A DNA stretch of 64,000 nucleotides from Budorcas taxicolor (GCF_023091745.1 NC_068924.1:71760832-71824831); one strand, 5' to 3'. Positions 45,463 through 58,230 are shown, counted from the stretch's first letter. Notes: a model not told the origin generated them from the sequence alone. Numbers and translations are program-made.

Positions 45463-46504
45463 GCTATCAAATGTGGGCCATCGTGGAGTCGAAGTTAACT
45501 CTTAAGACCTCTTTTCAGCTGTAGAAACTAACCTTTAAATCCTAAATCTTTCACAAGTGACTCACGTAACCGATCCCTGGGTTGGGACAATCCCCTGGAG
45601 AAAGGAATGGTTACCCACTCCAGGGTTGCCTGGGAAATCCCATGGACAGAGGAGCCTGGTGGACTATAGGCCTTGGGGTTGCAAGAGTAGGACATGACTT
45701 AGCGACTAAACCACCACCAGTCTGGTGTTATATTTTGTTTTCCTTAGTCTACTGCTCATAGACTCTGTTCACACCCAGATTTTTCCAGATCTCTACCAAT
45801 ACATTTTTCCATGTTTCTACCAATACATATGAGATCTATACCAGTTGTATAAAAAAAAAACTTCACAGTTATTTTTGTGTATAAGTTATTACTTCGTGGA
45901 TTAGACTTTGTACTTGTGCTTCCAGGGAATTTCAGTATCTAACCCTTTTATGGGTGGTGATAAGGGATGTTCTGGATAGTAATAAGGCCTCCTCAGCTAG
46001 GTCTTGAGTAGAAGAGGCATTCTGCTACAAATGAATTACCCTTATATTTATGGTGAGGTTTTTACAGGATTTTCAAGCCAGGGAAAGCTAATCTCTTCAG
46101 AGACAAGAAAGAAAGCTATTTCTCTTTCCTGGTAGGGCAAGCTCAGAGTAGCATTGCAGGGGCAGCGTGTGTGTCATTTCTTTAGCCTCGACAGAGTCCA
46201 CGCAGATATCCTCATCTCCGGTTTCAGGGTCTCCCTCTTTCTCATTCTGCTTCACTTTCATCCATGAAATGTGGTGAGTCTGTGAAATTCAACTTCTATT
46301 GTAATTCCGTAAATGACACACTCAAATCTGGGATGTTAGTGAAGCGAGCTCTGTGGCTATAAGACATAAAAGTTTATACTGGGGTTGCCATAAAAATTCT
46401 CTGGATCTAGATCATAAATGTGATCTCGAAAGGTTAAAGACCCAAGCTTGTCGTTTTCTTTCTGTTAGAGCCCCAGTGCATTTAGAAGAAGCCACATACT
46501 GCAG
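45463..46504. other. Intron sequence with one truncated Bov-tA (45566-45716)
   Basis: Apart from the SINE nothing was recognised. Confidence 0.5.
45566..45716 (+). repeat. Bov-tA SINE, 5'-truncated
   Basis: Starts inside the head ('cgtaaccgatccctgggttg') and ends 'gacttagcgactaaacc'. Confidence 0.88.
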
Positions 46505-47320
46505 TCTTTGTTTTTTATTGAAGTTTTAGTTGAAGGATGATATTATATGTTAGAGGTGTAGGACAGTGATTCACAATTTTTAAAGGTTATACTCCATTTA
46601 CAGTTATTATAAAATGCTGTCTGTATTCTTCGTGTTGTACAATATATCATTGTGGCTTATTTTACATATAGTAGTTTGTATGTCTTTATACCCTACCGCT
46701 GTATTGCCCCTTCCCTCTTCTGCCTTCCCACTGATAACCATTAGTTTGTTCTCTTTATCTGTCTTGTTCTTTTTTGTTACATTCACTAGTTTGTTGTATT
46801 TTTTTTTTAGGTTCCACATATAAATGATATCATACAGTATTTTCTCTCTCTGATTTATTTCACTTAGCATAATATCCTCCAAGTCCATGCATGTTGCTCC
46901 ACGTAGCAAATTTTTGTTATTTTTTATGACTGAGTAGTATTCGTGTGTTTGTGTGTGTGTGTGTACTCCCTCTTTGTCCATTCATCTGTTGATAGACACT
47001 TAGGTTGCTTCTGTATCTTGGCAGTTGTAAATAATGCTATTGTGAACACTGGGTACATGTATATTTTCGAATGGATTTTTTTTCCTGATATATACCCAAG
47101 AATGGAATTGCTGGGTCATAACATAGTTCTGTTTTCAGTGTTTTGAGAATCCCCCATTCTGTTTTCCACAGTGACTGGGCCAATTTACATTCCCACCAGC
47201 AGTTTAGGAGTGTCCCCTCTTCTCTACATCCTCACTAACATTTGTGATTTGTGTTCTTTTTGACAATCACCATTCTGACAGGTGTGAGATGATGTCTCCT
47301 TGTGGTTTTGACTTGCTTTT
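46505..47320 (-). repeat. L1 LINE 3' part (antisense)
   Basis: Less decayed than the other L1 pieces: 'tttttattgaagttttagtt', 'ccttccctcttctgccttcc', 'catatgaatgatatcatac'-like segment, 'gtccattcatctgttgatag', 'ggaattgctgggtcataaca', 'tgggccaatttacattccca'. A GT-rich run at 46943-46964 lies within it. Confidence 0.75.
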
Positions 47321-47590
47321 CCAGTCTTTGTAGTCGTCATTTCTTCCAAACTGAAAGGTCTGTGCCAAGGAGCTGCTTCGTCTCTTAAGGCACTTCTTCA
47401 GTAGGTACTTGAACGACGGGCAACCACCATTCATAGTGTTGCTGCGGCATGGAGTCAAGCCAACGTAAAAGTCTCTTGAGGTCTGTATTTCAGGCTTCCA
47501 CTTCTGATACCAGTTTCTGTACAAGCCAGAGTTCAGTCAGGAAACAGAAGCCAAGCAAGTTTGTTTAACTAGGCTAGCTTGTCTCTCTTC
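47321..47590. other. Unassigned segment with an 85-codon antisense frame
   Basis: The antisense frame at 47267-47524 starts MYRNWYQKWK and contains FYVGLTPCRSN and KKCLKRRSSSL. Its last part overlaps the L1 above. The end '...tacaagccagagttcagtca' recalls old LTR sequence. I cannot identify the segment; most likely an LTR or old retroposon fragment. Confidence 0.3.
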
Positions 47591-47796
47591 TTGCTCACGC
47601 TCAGTTGTGTCTGACTCTTGCAATTCCATGGACTGTGATCCACCGGGCTCCTCTGTCCGTGGAATTTTCCAGGCAGAAATACTGGAGTGGGTTGCCATGT
47701 CCTCCTCTGGGGGATCTTCTCGACCCAGGGAACCCATGTCTCCTGTGTTCCTGCACTGCAGGTGGATTCTTTACCACTGAGCCGCTGGGGAAGCTC
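47591..47796 (-). repeat. Bov-tA SINE
   Basis: Antisense, complete, with a small duplication in the head ('cctgtgttcctgcactgcag'). Confidence 0.93.
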
Positions 47797-48500
47797 TCTC
47801 TCCAGCTTTTAAACTCACTCCAGTGGGTGAATTCATCCTTCTTTCTTCCTTGTCTCACTGGAGAAGTCTTTCCTGAACGCAGGAAAGGAGGAGACTAAAA
47901 AAGAAACCAAGTGGAGAGAAATAGGGCTCCTCTCACCATCTAACTCTCTACTGTTATTATGTAAATTTGGGGATTCTGTGCCTTGAGATGTAATTGCTTG
48001 TGTACATGGAGGACAGCCTACTCATCAAAGCTCTTCAGAAAAAAATTTAAAAGGATTATATATAACATTGTAGGGAACTAAATGTTTTGCCAGCAGTGGT
48101 TAAATGCTTTCCCAGGATTGACTGCTTTGATGAAATTACAGTTCTTTGTAAGGCTACCTGTCACTTGTTGAATTAAGACAAGCTGGAAGTCATCACACAT
48201 ATAATAAGCTTATTTTATTATCATTGTTAGCCAGGATTATGAATATATTAAGTATTTTTATTGATTTTGATTTGTCAAAGAAAAAAGACTCCTGGATAAA
48301 TGTCAGACTCTGAGTTGAGTTGTGCTTTACTTGCAGTAAAGCACAGTGCAAGAGAGACTGGCTTTCAGAGCAGCCTAATGGTGCGTAGACTATAAAGAAG
48401 GGAATGTTAATAGTTCATATGATTATGCAGCAATCGATCATTCTCATTGCATACAGTTTAATCAACTTTGCTTTCAAAAACGTTTCTGTCTTCGATTAAA
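47797..48500. other. Intron sequence with no recognised feature
   Basis: Nothing was recognised. Confidence 0.5.
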
Positions 48501-48711
48501 GAAAGTGAAAGAAAGTGAAGTCGCTCAGTTGTGTCCAACTTGTGGCAACCCCATGGATTGTAGCTTGCCAGGCTCCTTCTGTTCATGGGACTTTCCAGGC
48601 AAAAATACTGGAGTGGGTTGCCATTCCCTTCTCCAGGGGATCTTCCCAACCCAGGGATTGAACCCAGGTCACCCGCACTGCAGGCAGACTCCTTACCGTC
48701 TTGAGTCACCA
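48501..48711 (-). repeat. Bov-tA SINE
   Basis: Antisense, complete. The 5' flank contains 'gaaagtgaaagaaagtgaag'. Confidence 0.94.
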
Positions 48712-49538
48712 CAAATATGATGTCTCTTTTGTGTGACTTATGTCAGGGTGAAAACCTTTAGGATGGCCCCCAAATTTCTTCAAATGTAAAGCTTTTAGAA
48801 AACTTACTGGTAACTCTTCCTGGTAAATAGTCAACAGAGGAATAGGTTAAGGTGAACAATATCAGTTTCACTTTTTCAGTCTTGACCTATGATCGTATCT
48901 GTGCAGTTAAAGTGCAGATTTGACCCAACATGTTGGACCCGTGTTTTTTTGATGTGCCATCAGTATTGTTAATATGGAGCTTTACTGTATTTAGCTTTTT
49001 CATCTATCTAAGGAATATGAAACATTCTTGAACACCTAAAGATCTTTTTGTTTTATCTTTAATAAAGCTAGAACTGTATGATTGTAGGAATAGAGTTAAT
49101 CTCATGTATCCCCTAGAGTCACATATTTCTTTTACCACTTCTGTAGTGCCAAAAATATCTTTATTGCCCTTTGAGTTCACCTATTTCAAGGTCGTAAGCC
49201 ATCAGGAACCAAGAAGACCATCCAGTATGCCTCTACCGATTTTGCCTGTTTGTAAGATCATATTACCTGTGATCTCACTGCAAGTTCCCCAAGTAACTCA
49301 GTGTTGTTGGCCTTCAGAAAGTGACGTTCTGTGCTCCCCGTAAGACTCCCTTCAAGTCATAGAGGAGGTACCAGGATGGTTTACTGGGAGGTCTTTGAAA
49401 CTTTGTTTCCCCATATGGGAGTGTAATCCTTGTTCCTCACTTGTGGGTTTGTCATGCCTAATTGAGAGGTACTGTTAAATGAAACATTTCTGGCATGGTG
49501 ATAGTTATAAATGCTTTAATCTAATTTATATCCTGGTA
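48712..49538. other. Intron sequence with no recognised feature
   Basis: Nothing was recognised. A possible old LTR character at 49190-49460 could not be confirmed. Confidence 0.4.
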
Positions 49539-49622
49539 GGAGAAAGGTAGATTCCTCCTGAGCCTATGCAAATAATTACATCACCATGTAAAGTAAAAGG
49601 ACTTGGGACTTCACTAGTGGTC
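49539..49622 (+). repeat. Long direct repeat, left copy (84 bp)
   Basis: Matches 49976-50055 with two substitutions and one 4-bp gap. Begins ggagaaaggtagattcctcc and ends tcactagtggtc. Confidence 0.96.
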
Positions 49623-49975
49623 TTGAGAGTCCCTTGGACTGCAGGGAGATCCAACCAGTCCATTCTGAAGGTCATCAGCCCTGGGATTTCTTTGGAAGGA
49701 ATGATGCTAACGCTGAAACTCCAGTACTTTGGCCACCTCATGCGAAGAGTTGACTCATTGGAAAAGACTGATGCTGGGAGGGATTGGGGGCAAGAGGAGA
49801 AGGGGACGACCGAGGATGAGATGGCTGGATGGCATCACTGACTCAATGGACGTGAGTCTGAGTGAACTCTGGGAGTTGGTGCTGGACAGGGAGGCCTGGC
49901 ATGCTGTGATTCATGGGGTCACAAAGAGTCGGACATGACTCAGCGACTGAACTGGACTGAACTGAACTGAACTGA
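49623..49975 (+). mobile_element. BovB LINE 3' end between long direct repeats
   Basis: 'ttgagagtcccttggactgc' to 'gaactgaactgaactga'. It is inserted just after the first bases of a CHR-type SINE. Confidence 0.94.
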
Positions 49976-50055
49976 GGAGAAAGGTAGATTCCTCCTGAGT
50001 CTAAATAATTACATCACCATGTAAAGTAAAAGGACTTGGGACGTCACTAGTGGTC
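49976..50055 (+). repeat. Long direct repeat, right copy (80 bp)
   Basis: Copy of 49539-49622. It continues directly into the rest of the CHR-type SINE. Confidence 0.96.
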
Positions 50056-50215
50056 CAGGGACTGGGACTTCATCATGCTCCCAAGGCAGGGGACCTGGGA
50101 TCGATCCTTGGTCAGGGAACTGGGTCCCACATGCAGCAACTCGGGACCCATGTTCCACAATGAAGATAGACGATCCCTCTTATTGCAACCAAATAAATAT
50201 AAAAAAAAAAAAAAC
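50044..50215 (+). repeat. CHR-type tRNA-derived SINE
   Basis: 'agtggtccagggactgggac', B-box-like 'gggatcgatccttgg', '...aaataaatataaaa' and an A tail. Confidence 0.75.
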
Positions 50216-50336
50216 TCAGTAAAGACATGTGTAATACTTGACCTTTATTCTGATTAGTTTTGCAGACAAGACCAATGAGTATGTGTTATATTTTCTGTAC
50301 GATTCCCATCTAGAAATTGACCTAACAAATTACTAG

Positions 50337-50931
50337 TGTATATTCAAGTTACTATTGCCACATAACGAACTACCTACCCAAACTTACAAGTGTAAAATAG
50401 CCATTTGAGATGCGCACAAATTGTGCTGGTCAGGAATTTGCCAAGACTCGGGGAACAATTCTTTTACCCATCAGGGCATTATTTAGGTCATCAGTGATAG
50501 CTGAGGGAGAACACATCTGTCTGGTCTGGGAGATCTGAGATGGCTTCGCAGTTTGCTGCCGCGGCAGGATGTGACTGCAGACTAGACGTGGCTGGGGCTG
50601 TTGACTTCAGTGCCTCCATGTAGCTTCTGCAGGATGTTCATCTCATGGTAGCTGGACTTCTTACATGGTAGCTCTCTTTCCCCAGAGTGCATGTCCTAAG
50701 AGAACTAGGCAGAAGCTGATGTCTTTTTGGTTACCTGCTCTCATAATTCATAGGGTGTTAATTTTGCTGTACTGTGTTGGTCAAAGCGATGGTGGGCCAT
50801 CTCAGATTCAATCGAAGAGGAGAAGATGCCACGTCTTGATGGGGGAGTGATGTGGTAACTTTGGAGAACATGTGGGAAGGGAGATATTTTTTGAAAATAA
50901 AATCTTGATTTGGAAAATACAGTCTGCCACA
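50337..50931 (+). repeat. Ancient mammalian solo LTR (TG...CA), same family as 5231-5818
   Basis: Begins 'tgtatattcaagttactatt' and ends 'cagtctgccaca'. Shared blocks with the other copy include 'ggtcaggaattt', 'cttacatggtagct' against 'cttccatggcagg', and 'tgtgttggtcaaagc' against 'tgtgttggtcagaac'. The family name is not certain. Confidence 0.6.
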
Positions 50932-53379
50932 TTTTATAAGCTGTATGGAGATTTCTCAGTTGTTGTTGTGTTTTGTTTTTTTTTTTTCCTGAATCCAGAG
51001 GGCTTGGTTGGAGCAATACATCATTCAAAGAGTGTTTCATTTCAGTATGCCCAAGTATAGCCAGACACCATGAGAATTAGTGAGAAAGGGAGAAAGAGGT
51101 TTTGTCAAAACCAATTAAATTTCCCTCGTGGGTTCCATTCAGTCTTGCAAAATTAATTCTCTTTCCGTTGGATCTTGGGTTAGCAGCCTGGTTTTACAAG
51201 ATGTCTGATTTTCAAGTAAAATAGTCTTACAAATACTGACTTCGGTCCCTGACACATTCTGTCTAGAGTCCGCTCTTAGTGGCGCTGTTGGGTTACACTG
51301 GACAGGAAGCCTGACCCATGAGTCCATAATAGTCAAGCCTTTATCATTTGAACGTTTCATCCTAGAGACCCAGTTTTCTCACCTCCAGCTTATGGCTTGG
51401 CCTTTCGGCATCCTTGAAGGAGAAGTAGAAACCACCTGTTAACAAGACTGGTGGTCTCTGGTTAATTTATTACAGCAGTTAACAGTGTCAGAATGGAATC
51501 CCCTATTGGAGTATAATATTCAGCCGCTTACTGATTCAGTCAGTGATTATCCCGAGGGCACAAGCCTTATGATGGACACTAAAGACACTGGTAAATGAAT
51601 CTCCAGGGACCTTTATAAAGGGTGTTTTAAACCTGCCACCAATTAACCAGAGTATTTGATATTTAGAAATCATATTGTTTGCATTGTTGTGCCAGTCCTT
51701 TTCATAAGATCTTGAATATATTCTGTCTACCTTGAAAAATGTACAAGTGTTGAGCCATACTCGTTATTAGTTACTTCATGGATCTGCCCATATTATGGGT
51801 TTAGTAAACAGGGCAACTCTTATTTAGAGTTAAGCTAAATTAAAGATACAGGGTATAATATATCTAGTTCTTCCTGGTAGCCAGATGATGCCCAGTAGCT
51901 ATCTGGGAAACACCAGAGATAGTTTGGATATAAAATATATCTTAAATAATTTTATTATTTTTAATTTGAGGCTAATGTTTTCACAGGCAGTATCATAAAG
52001 AGTTGCCAGGAGACTAGTGATTACAGCAAAATATAAACATAAGTCATAGGTGCCCAAGACAAGAAATGATTACTGTCCTGGTTTGGAGTGACAGTAATTC
52101 AAATAAAGCACAGCTGCAAGAAATACTAATGATTATGAAATCTGGCCTTCTCAGAAGCAAGAACTTTTGTTAAAAAAATGTTTCAAGGGCACAACAAAAG
52201 TCAACACAAAAACTCAAAAAGATAACTGGTTGTTCTGAAGTGAGAGTGTTGTGGGTAGATAAGGAACCTGGCCAGGTTAGGAACTGAAGGCACAGAATAG
52301 CTTGTTTTTAAAGTCTTCTTCTTAAGAGAAGATTATATTATCAAAGATCAAGTTTCTTTGCAACAACTGGTTTCTAATGGCTTAATTCATCAGCTTTCTT
52401 TGTAGACTTTAATATGTTTTATAAGCCCATTTATATATAGGTATATGTGTGTATACATATATATTTAGATGACAAATTAACACTTTCGCTTATAACTTAG
52501 AATGTATTAACTGTATTCTCTTAGTATAAGATGACGCACATAACCACACTGAACTTGATATCCTAATTAGAGTTTTCTTTAGGAATTTTAGTATTCAGAA
52601 ATTGGCCAGTTAACCAAACATTCCTCCTTATTTAACTCACCATGATACTAGTATAGTGTCTTAAGGCCAATTAAGAGTTTTAGAGGTTTATTTCCAATGA
52701 CATTACAGAGCAGTACAATCATTTTTGACACCAGGTTTGTCAGAGATGGCGTTTAAAAGTTATACCCAGGAGATAGGAAGAGTGATTAAGATAAGATGAT
52801 TTGGAGCACTGTCTGTAATTTAGAAGAGCTAATAACCCTTTAATAAAGATATCAATTTTCATGACTTTAAATTGTGTGTGTGGAAACAGTGATAATGCAG
52901 CTAACTGGTAAAACCTGGGTAGAAAATTTAAAAGCTAAATAGAACGAAATGTTACAATGCATTATTTTTTGTACTGTGATATGGTCAGAAAGAAGACATA
53001 TTTTAAAAACCAGTTCTAATTTGGCCAAGTATTTACCTTAATCAGAGGTTTACGGAGAAGTTGGGTTCTTACCAATTATTACAAATATTTCATATTTTAA
53101 GTTTATATTAGTACAATTTCAAATAACTATTAGTTGCTAGTCAGATGTCTGTCTGACTTTTTAAACTGTCACTGCTTGAGCTGATCATTTCTTGGAGAAT
53201 GATTTTTCTGAAATCCTCACCATATGTAAAGCATTAGAAGTTTTGTCCTTGTTTGTTAATTTTTGAGTTTTCTCAGATTTAAATGAGTACTTACTAGTCA
53301 GAAAAGAACAGGTGTTTTGAGATTTAAACAGTTGCTTGATAGTGGTGTTCTTTGCACTGAAATCTACTGTGTCCAACTT
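50932..53379. other. SINE-free intron tract with no recognised feature
   Basis: About 2.4 kb without ruminant-specific repeats. The 51120-51660 part may be an old ERV-like relic but I cannot assign it. Confidence 0.4.
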
Positions 53380-55100
53380 TATTTTGATTAGTGTTAGCAT
53401 GATATATCCTTTTCTGTCTTTATTGTTAGTCTATATGCACTTTATATTTAGAATGGGTTTCTTATAGACAGCATAACTTTAGTCTTATTTTTTATCCCAT
53501 TTGATGATTTCTGCTGTTTAATTGGTATGCTCGGGCCATTAACTTTTAATGTTATTGTTGATATAATTGAATTGAAATTTATCACTTACTCCTTTGAGTT
53601 TTTCCCATCTGTTCATTTGCTTTTTTGTAATTTTTTTTCCTGTCTGCTTTTGGATGAATAGCCTGGTTTTTATTATTCCATATCATTTTCTTCCTTAGCT
53701 TATTGACTGTACATCTTTTTCTGTTTGTTTTTAGTGATTGGCTTTAATTTTGTAGGGTGCATTAACTTATCGCGGTGTCCTACTTCATGTTAGCATATGA
53801 ACCGGAGGATCCTATACTTCCCTTCCATACATTCTGTTCCTCTGTGTGTTATAGGCTGTGTAACATGGTACTTTTGCCTTAGTCAACTGTATTTTAAAGA
53901 CAATTAAATTTATTTTTAAAGTATTTTATATTTACACACATACTATCATTCCTGATGCTCTTCATCCCTTCATGTAAATAGATTAAAATTGGGATTTTTT
54001 TCCTTTTTTTCTGTTTGAAAGATGCCCTTTAACATTCTCTTGTAGTGTTGGTTTGCTGCTGACATTCATTTTGTGTATCTGAAAAAAACTTTTACTTTTG
54101 AAATACATCTTCCCTGGGTATAAAATTTTAAGTTGACAGGTTCTTTCTTCCCCCGCAGTACTTTACCTGTTTGTTCCACTGTTTGCAGTGTGTCTGACAA
54201 GAAGTCTCCTCTCATTCTTTTGGTGGTTAGTGCATCAGATATTCGTTCTATCCCTCACTCTTTTCCTAGGACTTCAGTTATCGTATATTAAACTGACTGA
54301 AGTGGTCCCTCAGCTCACTCATAGTGTGCTCTTTCGTCTTTTTTCAATCTCTTTTCTCTCTGTATTTCATTTTGGATGGTGTCTCTTGCTATATCTTTAC
54401 ATTTACTAACCTTTTTTCTGCAGTGTCTAATCTGCTGTTAATCCTGTTAGTGTATATTTTTTTAATCCAGAAATTGTGTTTTTCTCTCTATATAAAAATT
54501 TAGATCTTTTTAAATATCTTCCTTATCTGTTTTTAAAATAATCACCCTCTAATTTCTAGGACGAGAAGACTACAGCATGTTCTCCCTCTCTTGAGAGAGA
54601 ACAAGATGGGTTTGAACTGCCCAGTGTGTACTACGTGGTCTATAGATGCGCATGTGCAGATGGGGAGTGCTGCCTGAAAAGTGATGTGTTGATTGTCAAC
54701 TGACACACACGCACATGCACACGCACGCACACACGCACACACACACGCACAATCTTTCTTACTCTTGTTCTCACTCACTTTTTCTCTTCACTCGGCTAAT
54801 TCTGCAGACTCTGTGTTTCCCAAGTGCTCAAGTCTGTTTTCTCAGTTCAGGGGACACTGCTGGTATCTATGTGAGTTTTCTTCATTCCAGTCCAGGAAAC
54901 CTAACTGGGCAGTAAACTAGGGCAACCGTAAGGGTCACTTTATTTACTTCCCTTTTATTAGGTATTCCTCTCCTGAACTGCCTATTGTCCAGTGTCTAAA
55001 AACCATTGTTTCATATATTTTATCATTTTTTTAAAAGTGACGGAGTAAATCTGGTTTTTGTTACACCATCATGGCTTTAAGCAGAAGATCCCCTCCCCAT
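53380..55100 (-). repeat. Old L1/HAL1-like LINE (antisense)
   Basis: Antisense landmarks: 'gggtttcttatagacagcat', 'ggccattaacttttaatgtt', 'ttctcttgtagtgttggttt', 'tgtctgacaagaagtctcct', 'tcttccttatctgtttttaa', and at the end 'gtccagtgtctaaaaaccat'. An ACGC/AC-rich run lies at 54704-54750. Confidence 0.6.
54704..54750. repeat. Imperfect (AC)n/(ACGC)n tract
   Basis: Runs of acac mixed with acgcac. Confidence 0.9.
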
Positions 55101-55189
55101 TTCCCCCCTACCATCATAGATTTCTTGGTAAGCATAATTACTATCTTTGCAGAGGTCTATAAATGTTTGGTCTGTATTAAACTTTGAAG

Positions 55190-55760
55190 AGAAAAAAGGA
55201 CTCAGTTCTTTTGCAAATGTTTGCATGGGGCCTGGCGCCACTTAATTGGGGGAATGCGTCCACTTAGGAAGTATTGTTTTGTTGGCTGAATAGTCATTAT
55301 GAAACCTCATCATATTCTTAATATTGCACAGAAAGATGCTTTTGACATTTAGCTGACGTTCCAATTATGGCACAAGTGTTTTTCTAAGCTAATGCAGGAT
55401 CGTGTTCTAAAGCTGTCCAACTAAACAATTTCACCAAATGTAGCTGATTTCAACTTCATTACTGTTTGTTACCAATCGTGTACTCCAGCAGAGAACAACA
55501 TCTGTAATATGGGTGGGTATTTTGTTAGAAATGTAGCATACCTACCAATTAGTTGGCTCTGCCAAATTAGCATGCGTTGGTCTGCGTCTCCAATTAAGGC
55601 AGCTGCTTGCGTGTTGCTATTCTACAGCTGGCACTAGGCATGTGGGAGTGTGCTGCTCCATGGCCAGACACTAGCTATACCTTGTAATTAAAATATTTGC
55701 TTATGTTTGTGTGATTTCTTTAAAACAGTAAGTGGTCTTTCCAGTTGTGTTATTGATGGT
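55190..55760. promoter_or_regulatory. Candidate conserved non-coding element
   Basis: No repeat homology was recognised. The stretch is dense in homeodomain-type core sites: ttaattgg near 55230, ccaattatgg near 55359, accaattagttgg near 55544, ccaattaagg near 55590. Several TGTTT/forkhead-like words also occur. It lies in the middle of a tract free of ruminant SINEs. The regulatory role is inference from composition only. Confidence 0.3.
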
Positions 55761-56609
55761 TCCATGACTTTTGTATGAAACCATTTTCTTGGTTAGGGAA
55801 GTGTGGGACCAAGGTGTTCTGAAATGGCTCCCATTTAAATAGATAATTGGTGTTTCTCCTCCCACTTCTAAATTGTTGGTTGTTGTTTTAAGTGGATAAT
55901 TGTAATTTGGGGTACAGCCTTCAGCGTTAATAAAAGAATTTGTAGAAAGGCATATTCTTTAAAACATAAAGTTCAGTAGTCTTATATAGGGATTGCTTTC
56001 TTTTTCATCACAAAGTATTTTTGAAAGCTTTATGGAAAAGGTTCATTTTATCTTGATTTTTCTGGCAAGCGAAGTTCTGTGTCTTCTTGTCAATTATCTA
56101 TTGTTTTAATAATCTCTTTATGCCATCAGTTATTAAATGTATAATTTATGTTACGTGATCATCTTTAAAATAACTACAGATCAAATTTAGATAATGTACT
56201 GCTGTATCTAATGCTGGAATCAAAAGAGGAGTCCATTAAAACTGACAGGAAATATCATAAATTTTGAACTACTTTATTCCTTTGTTATTAAAAAACAATA
56301 GAATTAATACTGTATAACATCAGTCTACTAGTAATAGAACACTGATATAGAGTCAGCTTTTATTATACATTCATTCTGTTTAATGCTGTAGAGATGTATA
56401 AGATCTAAAATGCAGTCACTTTTCCATAACTGATTAAAATATTAAGCCACAAATATAAATATATTCACTTTTGTGGAATACACAGAATCATGTTTAGGTA
56501 TATGTAGTTTGAAAAGCACACTCCACACTGTTTTAAAAGGGCATCTCTGTTTATAAACCACTGATGGATTAAAATCCTTATTAATCCTTTATTAATATGG
56601 AAACCAACT

Positions 56610-56700
56610 CTGAGAAGCCAGGTCATAGCTAATTAATGGCAGAGGTGGACAGGGTTCAGATCTTTGGCTTCTTCCACTGTGTTTTCCATTACCCCCATGT
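56610..56700 (-). repeat. Probable MIR SINE
   Basis: 'ccaggtcatagctaattaat' then 'ggcagaggtggacagggttc' fits the antisense MIR '...cacagctagtaagtggcag...'. Confidence 0.5.
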
Positions 56701-57107
56701 TCTTAAATATACTTTGAATGGTGTGGCTGATAACTGAATGATAACTTTTGGGGAGGTACATTTCAAAAACTTAATGTCAGAATAACCTAGCATCAAGAGA
56801 ACAAACAACAGGCTAAGCTAAATTTGCATTATAACTATTTTTGAATGCAGTTGCTTATTGCATTTATTATCATTGGATCATTTAAAGGATGTGTGAGCAT
56901 TTTGATTGAATGGATGTATTCTTTTTCTTTAAGATAAAGCCATATTTAACTGTGTATTTAAGGAGGACTTTGACTTAGGAAAGCCCTAATGTAACTATAT
57001 AAAACTGTTGATATTAAAACAAGCTTTGACTAAAAGCAAATAGTCTTCTAGTAATGTTTGAGATATTTCCTGAATAAGTGGTGAAATAAACATTCATAAT
57101 TGATTGT

Positions 57108-57197
57108 TAGAACCATCCCAAGGTCACATAGTAGGCAGTGTGAATGTTAATTACAGACCAACTAACTGCAGGCCTAGGTCTCTTTCCACTCCTAGGT
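57108..57197 (-). repeat. Probable MIR SINE
   Basis: 'cccaaggtcacatagtaggc' followed by 'ctgcaggcctaggtctcttt'. Confidence 0.5.
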
Positions 57198-58230
57198 GAC
57201 ACTTCTCATTATTCTCCCCTTTTCCCCAAGTTATCCTTTATGGTATTAATATAGGTTCTCATGGTGTCTTGAGTATAGAGAGAATCCATGTTTTGGACTT
57301 CCATTTCTGAGTGGCATGGAAGATTCTAGAAGGCCATTATTCATCCTTGGTGTGTCTTTAGTCGTGGTCTGTAGAGGTGGATATTGGACTTGCAGTAAAA
57401 TATGGGGCACCCTCATGGGTGGGACTCCAGCTTTCCTTCTGCTTCAGTGTTGGCCACCCTGCTTTGATCGGTTTGTACATGGAGTTCTGTGGACTTTTGA
57501 TAAAAGAGCCTGTTTAAAGTGAAACCATTTGGAAACCATTGCTGGAAACCCACACCTTCTCTGCTGTTCCTTGTTGTTTCCTTCTACCAAAGGACCCAAT
57601 TACTCAGCATATGTCTCTATATGCCTAGACTTTTTCCTCTTCAAAGGAGGAAATGTTTTCTTCCCTAAAAGTCAACCTTTTGCTGGTATCTTGAACCCCA
57701 ATCTGACATTTCTTGCTAGTACCATAAGGACTTGTTCCCATAATAGTCTTCTCTGCTATCTCCAACAGGTACCTTTTAGATGAGTTTTCTTGGGCTGCTT
57801 TTTCTTTTAAAAAAATCAGTGCTTGTCGCTTAATTACATAAATCTTAATTTATGTCTTTGAAAATCCAAATGATCTGTTAACCCTACGCCCAGCATTTCT
57901 GTAGAGCAGCTGTCAGCTGGAGTTGTGACCTACTTGCCCTTTAGGTGGAGCCTGTCCTGTCACGTGTGTCCCATCCCCTCTGCACTCGCACAGTGCCTGT
58001 GTATGTACTTTACCAGGCCCTCTTCACACAGTTGGGAAAAGTGCTTGGTCCCTGAGGACGTTTTGAGTTTGCAGCCTCTATTATCCTTGACAGTCTTTCT
58101 AAGCAGCACATCTAGAGAGAAATTCTGTTTCATTTGCAGGGTGTGGTAGAACATTTGTATCACTTGGATATGCCTTATCTTCAAAAAAAGGTACTTCTGG
58201 TATGGTATAGGTACACTTTTATAAGTATTA

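Larger units (their letters stand above)
55761..58230. other. SINE-poor intron tract with two probable MIR pieces
   Basis: Probable antisense MIR pieces at about 56610-56700 and 57108-57197. Otherwise AT-rich with no credible gene. Confidence 0.45.

Noticed and set aside
54693..54920. Histidine/alanine-threonine repeat proteins in open frames
   Set aside because: They are translations of the AC/ACGC simple repeat.
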